A stretch of 5,053 nt of DNA, from positions 1 through 5,053 of the forward strand of contig DAHXLZ010000183.1 in assembly GCA_027365715.1 (NCBI GenBank), read 5' to 3'. Source of the stretch: Methanomassiliicoccales archaeon (GTDB lineage Archaea > Thermoplasmatota > Thermoplasmata > Sysuiplasmatales > Sysuiplasmataceae). Below the pieces are notes generated by a model, which saw nothing but the letters and a program-made list of their open reading frames with translations, ran no database searches and was not told the origin of the DNA. Positions 1 through 4,617 of the stretch are shown here, piece by piece. Both the position numbers and the translations under genes were made by a program. The first letter of the stretch is position 1. Every line of letters begins with the position of its first letter.

Positions 1-93
1 ACGATTGACGTCGAATCGTACTGCCTCTCCTATGCGCAGGGTGTATGCGGCCAGGTCTGAGGCATTATTTGAGTCTTCCTTCTGACGTGTCAT
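1..93 (-). CDS. 5' end of an unidentified protein gene, running off the left edge
   Basis: Reading leftwards from an ATG at 93-91, the frame stays open for all 31 codons to the window edge. The visible N-terminus is MTRQKEDSNNASDLAAYTLR followed by IGEAVRFDVNR. I do not recognise the family: the visible part is a polar head followed by a stretch that could begin a folded domain. The start is supported by an AT-rich TATA-like box at 111-120 on the same strand, about 24 bases upstream, a spacing that would give a leaderless transcript as for other genes in this window. No Shine-Dalgarno site precedes the ATG. The alternative ATG at 100-98 meets a stop after 11 codons. The frame is short, so it could be chance, but the start, box and open frame agree. 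Confidence 0.5.
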   Translation of the reverse strand, partial: MTRQKEDSNNASDLAAYTLRIGEAVRFDVNR

Positions 94-110
94 GTGACAT
101 ACTCCAGCCG

Positions 111-120
111 GATATTAATT
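111..120 (-). promoter_or_regulatory. TATA-like box A for the left-edge minus-strand gene
   Basis: On the minus strand this reads AATTAATATC, centred about 24 bases before the ATG at 93. That is the spacing of an archaeal TATA box to the start of a leaderless transcript. The assignment rests on position and composition only. Confidence 0.4.
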
Positions 121-175
121 AATGGCATATGAACTTAATCCCAAAGTGCCTTGCAAACTGTTTGATAAATGCGTG

Positions 176-273
176 CGCCGAGGGGGAGATTTGAACTCCC
201 GTGGTGCAGAGCACCAGTGGCTGCCCCGTTGCAATCTCGAGGCCACCGCTTTACCGGGCTGAGCTACCTCGGC
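176..273 (-). tRNA. tRNA-Ser (anticodon CGA), with a 13-base intron
   Basis: On the minus strand the acceptor arms GCCGAGG (273-267) and CCTCGGC (183-177) pair perfectly, with discriminator G at 176 as is usual for serine tRNA. The D arm has the short three-pair stem (GCT/AGC) and a GG in its loop. The anticodon stem GTGGC/GCCAC closes a loop CTCGAGA once a 13-base insertion is removed, giving anticodon CGA at 239-237. A long variable arm (GGTGC, loop TCT, GCACC) makes it a class II tRNA. The T arm is GGGAG/CTCCC around TTCAAAT. The mature length is 85 bases. CCA is not encoded, as in many archaea. It decodes UCG serine codons. A TATA-like box lies at 298-304. Confidence 0.93.
223..235 (-). 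other. tRNA-Ser intron (13 bases, position 37/38)
   Basis: The intron ATTGCAACGGGGC sits between nucleotides 37 and 38, the canonical archaeal site. It folds as a bulge-helix-bulge. Anticodon-loop bases 32-35 (CTCG) pair with intron bases CGGG in a four-pair central helix including one T-G pair. Three-base bulges (AG/A and GC/A) lie on opposite strands across the two splice points. The inner loop is only TTGCAA, close to the smallest workable size. This is the form expected for the archaeal tRNA splicing endonuclease. Confidence 0.85.
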
Positions 274-297
274 CCGAAAACAATGAATGGAAACAGG

Positions 298-304
298 TTT
301 AAAA
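298..304. promoter_or_regulatory. Symmetric TATA-like box shared by tRNA-Ser and the ThiS-like gene
   Basis: TTTAAAA lies in the short divergent gap. The palindromic core TTTAAA (298-303) is centred about 28 bases from the tRNA 5' end at 273 on one side and about 26 bases from the GTG at 327 on the other. Both distances fit an archaeal TATA box, and I see no better box for either gene. Any direction would have to come from flanking BRE-type bases, which are not strong on either side. Confidence 0.55.
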
Positions 305-326
305 CACTGTTGCATAACTCCGATTT

Positions 327-539
327 GTGACAGTCCACATTGAGCTCCATGGCAAGGGGAGAAAGGATTTGGATGTAGAGATAGAGCCGGGCACGACAGT
401 CATTGAACTGCTGAAAACCATTTCAATAAGACCGGAAGCTGTTGTAACATTCAGGAATGATTCTTCCATTCCTCTGGATGCTTTGGTCGAAGATGGTGAT
501 GTCCTGATCTTCATCGAGGCGGCCAGCGGCGGCAGCTGA
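327..539 (+). CDS. ThiS/MoaD/SAMP-like ubiquitin-fold (beta-grasp) small protein
   Basis: This 70-residue protein has the size and pattern of the ThiS/MoaD/SAMP group: an N-terminal beta hairpin (VHIELHGKGRKDLDVEI), PGTTVIELLKTISI (first helix), a conserved-type RPEAVVTFRND strand, IPLDALVEDGDVLIFI near the end, and a C-terminal Gly-Gly. Family members are activated at the terminal glycine by an E1-like enzyme, then carry sulfur (thiamine, molybdopterin, tRNA thiolation) or are joined to proteins. Which role applies here cannot be told from the sequence. Unusually, the tail is SGGS: one serine follows the Gly-Gly, so activation would need that residue removed. The GTG start is chosen because an in-frame stop lies at 315-317 and a TATA-like box sits 26 bases upstream, suggesting a leaderless mRNA. 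The neighbours give no pathway clue. The confidence is for the family, not the role. Confidence 0.82.
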   Translation: MTVHIELHGKGRKDLDVEIEPGTTVIELLKTISIRPEAVVTFRNDSSIPLDALVEDGDVLIFIEAASGGS

Positions 540-560
540 TTCAAACATGGCGAAAGTAAC

Positions 561-568
561 TTTAAGTA
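561..568 (+). promoter_or_regulatory. Candidate TATA-like box for pheA
   Basis: TTTAAGTA lies in the gap between the ThiS-like gene and pheA. It predicts a transcript start near 590 and a leader of about 35 bases, which would leave room for the G-rich Shine-Dalgarno-like site before the TTG start. Read-through from the ThiS-like gene 86 bases upstream remains possible. Confidence 0.4.
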
Positions 569-612
569 CCTTTCTTTGAGAACTGAAGATGAGATGGAGC
601 GGTTTACAATTC

Positions 613-617
613 GGGGA
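613..617 (+). promoter_or_regulatory. Ribosome binding site candidate for pheA
   Basis: GGGGA lies eight bases before the TTG at 626 and can pair partly with the 16S rRNA 3' end. It matters because the start codon is a TTG and the reading frame has no ATG or GTG between the stop at 590-592 and that TTG. Confidence 0.4.
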
Positions 618-625
618 CAGTTAAA

Positions 626-1465
626 TTGACAGGCAGGCACATAGGTTTTCAGGGAGAACACGGCGCTTACAGTGAGCAGGCCATCTACGAGCACTTTGGC
701 CAGAGCGCTCACACCGTCCCTTTGAGAACAATAAGTGATGTTTTCAGGGCTGTTGAAACCGATGAAACTGAGGCAGGGATTGTTCCTGTAGAGAATTCGA
801 TCGGTGGCAACATTTATGAAACATACGATATGCTTTCTGAAACAGACTTAAACATCGCTGGTGAGGTCATACTGAAGATTGAGCACTGCCTCATTGGTCT
901 TCCCGGAACGAGCCTGGCAGATGTCAGGACCGTTTATTCACACCCGCAGGCAATAGAGCAGTGCAGGGTGTTTCTTACAGGACTCGGAGTCAGGATGGTG
1001 AGCACTTACGATACGGCCGGAAGCGTGCGCATGATTAGGGAAGAATCCATTAGAGACAGTGCTGCAATTGCCGGAGAGAGAAATGCTTCACTCTACGGCC
1101 TGTCCGTTATAGCAAAAGGAATCGAAGGAAAAAGCTTGAACTTCACTCGATTTCTGATAATATCGAAAGAAAGACGACCGGCAGCCAAATTGTCAAAGAC
1201 CTCTCTGATATTTTCCGTCGATCATACACCCGGATCACTATTCAGAGCGCTGGAACCCTTTGCGGAATTGGGCATCAACCTGAGCAAAGTGGAGTCACGA
1301 CCCAAGAAAGGGTATCCCTGGGAGTACCACCTGTTCATGGACTTTGAGGGTGATGTCAATGATGAAGTGTGCAAAAGAGCGGTCGAGAGGCTGCGTGGAT
1401 TATCACAGTATGTCAAAATTCTCGGCTCCTATCCAAGGGCCCTGCCTCCGCAACTTAAGCAATAG
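626..1465 (+). CDS. pheA: Prephenate dehydratase with C-terminal ACT domain
   Basis: The enzyme converts prephenate to phenylpyruvate, the committed step to phenylalanine, in the cytoplasm. The 279 residues match a monofunctional dehydratase. The catalytic part (about 5-180) shows GFQGEHGAYSE (7-17), VPVENSIGG (53-61), YSHPQAIEQC (104-113), GERNASLYGL (150-159) and the NFTRF motif (172-176), whose threonine is essential in the family. The ACT domain (about 193-270) has PGSLFRAL (202-209) and ESRP (223-226), the motifs that bind phenylalanine for feedback inhibition, so allosteric control appears intact. There is no chorismate mutase domain. The TTG start is the only plausible one: an in-frame stop lies at 590-592 and no other start codon intervenes. 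No other aromatic pathway gene is adjacent. Confidence 0.95.
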   Translation: MTGRHIGFQGEHGAYSEQAIYEHFGQSAHTVPLRTISDVFRAVETDETEAGIVPVENSIGGNIYETYDMLSETDLNIAGEVILKIEHCLIGLPGTSLADVRTVYSHPQAIEQCRVFLTGLGVRMVSTYDTAGSVRMIREESIRDSAAIAGERNASLYGLSVIAKGIEGKSLNFTRFLIISKERRPAAKLSKTSLIFSVDHTPGSLFRALEPFAELGINLSKVESRPKKGYPWEYHLFMDFEGDVNDEVCKRAVERLRGLSQYVKILGSYPRALPPQLKQ

Positions 1466-1526
1466 AGACAGACATTGACTCCGGTGAACGCTTCCGCGGA
1501 TTCTGCCGGCTTGCACACAGGGAATG

Positions 1527-1534
1527 GTTAATAT
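1527..1534 (+). promoter_or_regulatory. TATA-like box for the YbaK-type gene
   Basis: GTTAATAT is centred about 28 bases before the ATG at 1559, predicting a leaderless or nearly leaderless transcript. No Shine-Dalgarno site is needed at that spacing. Confidence 0.5.
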
Positions 1535-1558
1535 CGCAAGGGATGGATTCCGGCGGCA

Positions 1559-2026
1559 ATGACAGATGGACTTGAAAGAGTAAGATGCCATATTGCAGAA
1601 CGCGGAGTCGACCCCAATATCGTGGTTTTCAATGACGGTACAGAGAGTTCTGAACTTGCCGCAAAGGCTCTCGGATGCAGTGTGGCGGAGATTGCAAAAT
1701 CGGTTGTCTTCACAGCTGAGCAGACATATGTTGTCGTGGTTTCAGGCGATATGCGTGTCAGCACAGCCAGACTTTCATCGGTCCTGGGCTTGAAAGTGAA
1801 ATTGGCAAACAGAGAGAGTGTGAAAAGCCTCACAGGTTACGATGCCGGCGGAGTGCCACCTTTCCCGCACAATGAAGGAGTGCGGACCCTCGTTGACAAA
1901 TCACTGAGACGGTTTGAAAATGTGTGGACTGCCGGTGGAAAAACCAATGCGGTTTTCAGGATTCCAGTCAGGACACTGATTGATATCGCAGGCAATCATG
2001 AAGTTGATGTTTCTGAGCAAAGGTAG
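1559..2026 (+). CDS. YbaK/ProX-type aminoacyl-tRNA deacylase (free-standing editing domain)
   Basis: This 155-residue single-domain protein has the hallmarks of the YbaK/ProRS INS-domain family. These are an N-terminal helix and strand leading to SSELAAKALG (30-39), IAKSVVF with the family's conserved lysine at 47, VVVVSGD (58-64), the strand-turn region LKVKLA (78-83), LTGYDAGGVPPFPH (91-104) and LVDKSL (111-116). Relatives hydrolyse mischarged tRNAs (for example Cys- or Ala-tRNA-Pro, Ala-tRNA) or D-aminoacyl forms in trans; the exact substrate cannot be read from the sequence. The ATG is well placed: a TATA-like box lies about 28 bases upstream, and the nearby ATGs at 1524 and 1543 are out of frame. 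It sits 93 bases after pheA with its own box, so it is probably a separate unit. Confidence 0.88.
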   Translation: MTDGLERVRCHIAERGVDPNIVVFNDGTESSELAAKALGCSVAEIAKSVVFTAEQTYVVVVSGDMRVSTARLSSVLGLKVKLANRESVKSLTGYDAGGVPPFPHNEGVRTLVDKSLRRFENVWTAGGKTNAVFRIPVRTLIDIAGNHEVDVSEQR

Positions 2027-2270
2027 TCCGGAAATTGTTATCGCACGGCAGCCTTTTGGAAATGTCCGCATGCACATTCAAAGTGCAAGAATGACGATAT
2101 CGAATCGTGAGCTCAGCTCACTTCCTCCACTCTTTTGAGGACTCGAAGCTCTTTTAGTGTAATCCATTTGCTCGACATGCCCTCTTCCTCTAGCGCAAAA
2201 GGCCTGACCTTTCATACACTCATATCGTACCCGAAACCCGGTTGAAATCACAAATGCGGAAGGCACAGAA
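2027..2270. other. Intergenic stretch without a recognised gene; several small inverted repeats
   Basis: I find no convincing reading frame or tRNA here. Short hairpins are present: TGCAC/GTGCA at 2071-2087, a tight GTGAGC-TCA-GCTCAC at 2107-2121, TCCTC/GAGGA at 2123-2141 and AAAGG/CCTTT at 2198-2212. AGTGTA (2156-2161) can pair with TACACT (2215-2220) across the last of these. T-rich patches such as CTCTTTT (2130-2136 and 2149-2155) could end the upstream transcript. None of this is strong enough to name an RNA. Confidence 0.4.
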
Positions 2271-2273
2271 AAG

Positions 2274-2281
2274 TTTAATAA
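2274..2281 (+). promoter_or_regulatory. TATA-like box of the leucine leader/leuA transcript
   Basis: TTTAATAA, preceded by a purine-rich BRE-like CAGAAAAG (2266-2273), is one of the best archaeal promoter matches in the window. Its centre lies 27-28 bases before the ATG at 2305, so transcription should begin at or just before that ATG. No comparable box lies 25-30 bases before the leuA start, so leuA appears to depend on this promoter. Confidence 0.65.
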
Positions 2282-2304
2282 GCAAGCTATATTGTGCCAC
2301 ACCG

Positions 2305-2373
2305 ATGAAAGAGCGCAGGACTGCTTTACCTGTTTTTGCCTCACGCAGAGCAGCCTTGCTTTTGTTGAATTGA
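2305..2373 (+). CDS. Putative leucine leader peptide (22 codons, four consecutive Leu codons)
   Basis: The frame begins MKERRTALPV and ends RRAALLLLN, then TGA at 2371-2373. Codons 18-21 are TTG CTT TTG TTG, and a TTA occurs at codon 8, so 5 of 22 residues are leucine. TTG and TTA are absent among the 23 leucine codons I counted in leuA downstream of its TTG start, so the run uses codons that gene avoids. The ATG sits at the predicted transcription start, implying leaderless translation. A hairpin begins on the base after the stop codon, and leuA follows. This matches the design of bacterial leuL-type leader peptides, in which slow decoding of Leu codons reports leucyl-tRNA shortage. It is unlikely to be a functional protein. 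The evidence is arrangement and codon content; expression is inferred. Confidence 0.62.
   Translation: MKERRTALPVFASRRAALLLLN
2317..2356 (+). promoter_or_regulatory. Leader hairpin 1, inside the leader-peptide coding region
   Basis: Bases 2317-2327 pair with 2347-2356: ten pairs including one G-T pair, with A2320 bulged. The helix ends exactly where the Leu-codon run begins. The 19-base loop holds TACCTG-like sequence (2327-2332, reaching one base into the stem) complementary to the leuA Shine-Dalgarno region (2419-2424). It also holds CTGTTTTT (2330-2337), complementary to AAAAACGG in hairpin 2 (2389-2396). A translating ribosome would melt this hairpin. The fold was made by hand, without energies. 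Confidence 0.4.
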
Positions 2374-2419
2374 GAGACCCGGTCTGAAAAAAACGGACAG
2401 TGGTCTCCCCTTTCATTTC
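2374..2419 (+). terminator. Candidate attenuator hairpin 2 with pyrimidine-rich tail before leuA
   Basis: GAGACC (2374-2379) pairs with GGTCTC (2402-2407), and inside it GTCTG (2382-2386) pairs with CGGAC (2394-2398) around a loop of seven A residues. The stem is followed by CCCTTTCATTTC. The first arm starts on the base after the leader stop codon, so a ribosome held at the last Leu codons would probably cover it. A competing small hairpin (AGAC/GTCT, 2375-2385) is also possible. Archaeal termination depends mainly on T-rich tracts and this tail is only moderately T-rich, so the element could act on transcription or on access to the leuA start. Confidence 0.5.
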
Positions 2420-2425
2420 AGGTGG
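2420..2425 (+). promoter_or_regulatory. Shine-Dalgarno site that decides the leuA start
   Basis: AGGTGG contains AGGTG, complementary to the CACCT of the archaeal 16S rRNA 3' end. It sits five bases before a TTG at 2431 and overlaps the other possible start, GTG at 2422. The TTG at 2431 is therefore the better start. Confidence 0.6.
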
Positions 2426-2430
2426 TATTT

Positions 2431-3699
2431 TTGAGAAGTGAATACTCAACTAAAGAACATTCCGCCCATGTGCGGATTGAAGAAATTGTGCCTTCAGTGA
2501 CAGAACCGTACGCAATTGACGTCGACGCAGCCACCGCCCCTCCAGGCAGGGGGAGAGTGCGCATACTGGATACGACGCTGAGAGACGGCGAACAGACACC
2601 GGGAATATCCCTCACACCCGAACAGAAGATGAGCATAGCGACAATGCTCGATGACCTCGGCGTGGATACAATCGAGGCCGGTTTCCCGATAACCTCAGAT
2701 GGAGAGCGGAAGGCAGTGAGGATGATTGCATCCTCGGGACTCGATGCGAAGGTGACGTGCCTCGCTCGTGCAGAAATTGGCGACATTGAGAAGGTAATCG
2801 ACTGCGGCGTAAGTGGCGTACACATCTTCATTTCGTCATCAGATATTCACCTTAGAGACCAGCTGAAGATATCGCGGGAAGAGATGATGGAGAAGGCAGG
2901 AAAGTCCATCGAGTTTGCAAAGGCACACGGTCTTGAGATCGAATTTTCTGCGATGGATGCCACACGCACGGAAACGTCTCACCTCATAGAAGTGGCCAAT
3001 GTCGTGAGGGATGCAGGCGCCACCATGTTTGACGTTGCGGATACGGTTGGAATCTGCACGCCTGAAAGGATGAAGGGGTTTGTGCATGCCATCGGCGCCA
3101 CAGGCATTGACGTCAGCGTGCACTGCCATAATGACTTCGGTCTTGCTGTCGCCAACAGCATTGCGGCAGTCAATGCTGGAGCGAAACAGGTTCATGCGAC
3201 GCTCGTCGGCATAGGAGAAAGAGCAGGAAATACTTCGCTGGAGGAATTCGTCATGGCGGCCCAGCGTCTCTATGGTTTCAGCACAGGCATCAGGATTGGG
3301 ATGCTGACCGTGGCCTGCAGTTTTGTTTCGGGCATAACCGGGTTCCCGATACCGGTAAACAAACCGATTGTTGGAAGCAACGCGTTCGGTCACAAGTCGG
3401 GCATACACACTCAGGGCATCATGGAAAACCCGCTCACGTATGAACCGTTCGATCCTGGCATTGTCGGAAGGAGCAGATGGATGCAGGCAGGCAAGCACTC
3501 AGGCAGGCACGGTATAGCCGCCCAGCTCAATGAACTGAATATCAGCCTCGGGCCGAAGGAACTGGGCTGGGTGGTCAGGAAGGTCAAGGAGAGGGGAGAC
3601 AACGGAAAAAACACATCAACAGATGAACTGGCAAAGCTGGCGCAGACTGCCCGGCAGATAGTAACCGGAGAGATTGCCATGCAGAAGAGCGGCGTCTGA
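2431..3699 (+). CDS. leuA: 2-isopropylmalate synthase, short form without the allosteric domain
   Basis: This DRE-TIM metallolyase-type synthase condenses acetyl-CoA with 2-oxoisovalerate, the first step to leucine. From the TTG it has 422 residues. The barrel starts near residue 43 with ILDTTLRDGEQTPG (45-58), where the conserved Arg-Asp of the active site lies. HCHND (231-235) supplies the metal-binding histidines, and GIGERAGNTSLEE (260-272) and HKSGIHTQG (321-329) are typical of the LeuA/homocitrate synthase group. The roughly 100-residue C-terminal leucine-binding domain of long LeuA is absent. By sequence alone it could be homocitrate synthase (AksA type); the leucine-codon leader and adjoining leuC favour leucine synthesis. 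About 40 residues precede the first core strand. A GTG at 2422 would add three residues but would overlap the Shine-Dalgarno site. Confidence 0.85.
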   Translation: MRSEYSTKEHSAHVRIEEIVPSVTEPYAIDVDAATAPPGRGRVRILDTTLRDGEQTPGISLTPEQKMSIATMLDDLGVDTIEAGFPITSDGERKAVRMIASSGLDAKVTCLARAEIGDIEKVIDCGVSGVHIFISSSDIHLRDQLKISREEMMEKAGKSIEFAKAHGLEIEFSAMDATRTETSHLIEVANVVRDAGATMFDVADTVGICTPERMKGFVHAIGATGIDVSVHCHNDFGLAVANSIAAVNAGAKQVHATLVGIGERAGNTSLEEFVMAAQRLYGFSTGIRIGMLTVACSFVSGITGFPIPVNKPIVGSNAFGHKSGIHTQGIMENPLTYEPFDPGIVGRSRWMQAGKHSGRHGIAAQLNELNISLGPKELGWVVRKVKERGDNGKNTSTDELAKLAQTARQIVTGEIAMQKSGV

Positions 3700-4617
3700 A
3701 TGCCTCACACTGCAGTTGAGAAGATAGTCTCGAGGGCGATGGGCAGGGAAGTCCAGGCAGGGGAGAAAATAGAAGCACTGCCTGTTGACAGGCTCTACCT
3801 TAATGAGGTCATTGCGCCTCCAGCGATCATAAACTTCGACAGGGATTTCGGGCAGATATTCAGGGAAGCGGGTAAGAAGCCGCAGGTCTTCGATCCTTCC
3901 AGGGTAATGTTCTTCCCCGACCACAGCGTTCCCTCCTGCTCCGAGAGCGTGAGCAGGGGAATCAAGCTGATGCACGAATTCTCGTCGCAAACTGGTGTGA
4001 AGATGTACCGTGAAGGAGACGGCATAGAGCATACAGTTGCAGGCGAAGAGGGATTTGTCCTTCCCGGGGAAATAGCTGTGGCAACAGACTCGCACACATG
4101 CACACAGGGCGCGCTGGGGGCTCTCGCATTCGGGATAGGCACTACCGAAGCAAATCATGCGATGGCAAACGGGGAACTGTATTCATTCACAGTGCCGGAA
4201 ACCATACTCTTTTCGATTTCAGGAAAGCTGGGAAGGGGAGTTTATGCAAAGGATCTGATACTGCACATACTGGGCATGATGGGAGAAGGTGGCTGTTCCA
4301 GGAGGGTAGCCGAGTTCTGTGGAGACGCGGTCAATGCCATAGATATGGACGGCAGATTTACCCTGTGCAACCTTTCCGTTGAAATGGGGGCGCGCAGCGC
4401 AATAGTGAATCCGGACGAAGTCACAGCCGAATATATCAGGCAGGCATTCGAAAACAGCGGCAGGCATTTCGACGATCGTGCAATGGTCAATGCGAGGAGC
4501 AGCGACGGCGATGCTCATTACTCAAAAAGGGTGGATATTGATGCCTCCACGACAGAGCCGACAGTTTCTCTTCCTTCTATGGCAGTTGCAGCCGCAACGG
4601 CTGGTGAGGAAAGGTAA
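3700..4617 (+). CDS. leuC: Isopropylmalate isomerase large subunit, N-terminal two thirds (broken at the inversion)
   Basis: LeuC with LeuD isomerises 2-isopropylmalate to 3-isopropylmalate using a 4Fe-4S cluster. Residues 1-292 are authentic: PDHSVPS (73-79), ATDSHTCTQGALGALAFGIG (128-147), the GEGGCSRRVAEF region (196-207) and YSKRVDIDASTTEPTVSLP (274-292). After that the family continues with HSP and the cluster cysteines, but here 13 unrelated residues (SMAVAAATAGEER) and a stop follow, because the sequence crosses into an inverted copy of the gene's own end. All three cluster cysteines are missing from this frame, so the product as written would be inactive. The ATG directly follows the leuA stop (TGAATG), suggesting translational coupling. 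The missing part lies on the minus strand. A homoaconitase-type (AksD/HacA) subunit is the alternative call. leuD is not in the window. Confidence 0.88.
   Translation: MPHTAVEKIVSRAMGREVQAGEKIEALPVDRLYLNEVIAPPAIINFDRDFGQIFREAGKKPQVFDPSRVMFFPDHSVPSCSESVSRGIKLMHEFSSQTGVKMYREGDGIEHTVAGEEGFVLPGEIAVATDSHTCTQGALGALAFGIGTTEANHAMANGELYSFTVPETILFSISGKLGRGVYAKDLILHILGMMGEGGCSRRVAEFCGDAVNAIDMDGRFTLCNLSVEMGARSAIVNPDEVTAEYIRQAFENSGRHFDDRAMVNARSSDGDAHYSKRVDIDASTTEPTVSLPSMAVAAATAGEER
4499..4574 (+). repeat. Left arm of a perfect 76-base inverted repeat
   Basis: Every base from 4499 to 4574 is the reverse complement of 5053 to 4978; the match breaks at 4575/4977. The arm codes for leuC residues around 267-292. 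Because it is ordinary coding sequence of leuC, it looks like a duplicated piece of the gene rather than an independent recombination site. Confidence 0.95.

Noticed and set aside
176..273. Reading the tRNA without an intron (for example as another amino acid with a 20-base anticodon loop)
   Set aside because: Only removal of the 13 bases gives a five-pair stem with a seven-base loop, T33 and a purine at 37. The long variable arm and discriminator G fit serine.
115..315. 66-codon minus-strand frame over the tRNA
   Set aside because: It is the tRNA gene read as protein.
603..610. TTTACAAT as the pheA TATA box
   Set aside because: Its centre is only about 20 bases from the TTG, so transcription would start inside the gene; TTTAAGTA at 561-568 fits better.
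299..712. 137-codon minus-strand frame opposite the ThiS-like gene and the start of pheA
   Set aside because: It lies opposite two recognisable genes and their promoter region and has no motifs.
2107..2121. Tight perfect hairpin GTGAGC-TCA-GCTCAC as a terminator or operator
   Set aside because: No T-run follows it directly and no partner site or regulator is visible, so it is mentioned only within the intergenic entry.
2422..2430. GTG at 2422 as the leuA start
   Set aside because: It overlaps the only good Shine-Dalgarno sequence (2420-2425), which is correctly spaced for the TTG at 2431. The difference is three residues.
2078..2449. 123-codon minus-strand frame across the leuA leader region
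   Set aside because: It has no family resemblance, overlaps the promoter, leader peptide and hairpins, and its composition looks like random translation.
2839..3498. 219-codon minus-strand frame inside leuA
   Set aside because: It is a shadow of a well-supported gene, with no motif and arginine/cysteine-rich antisense composition.
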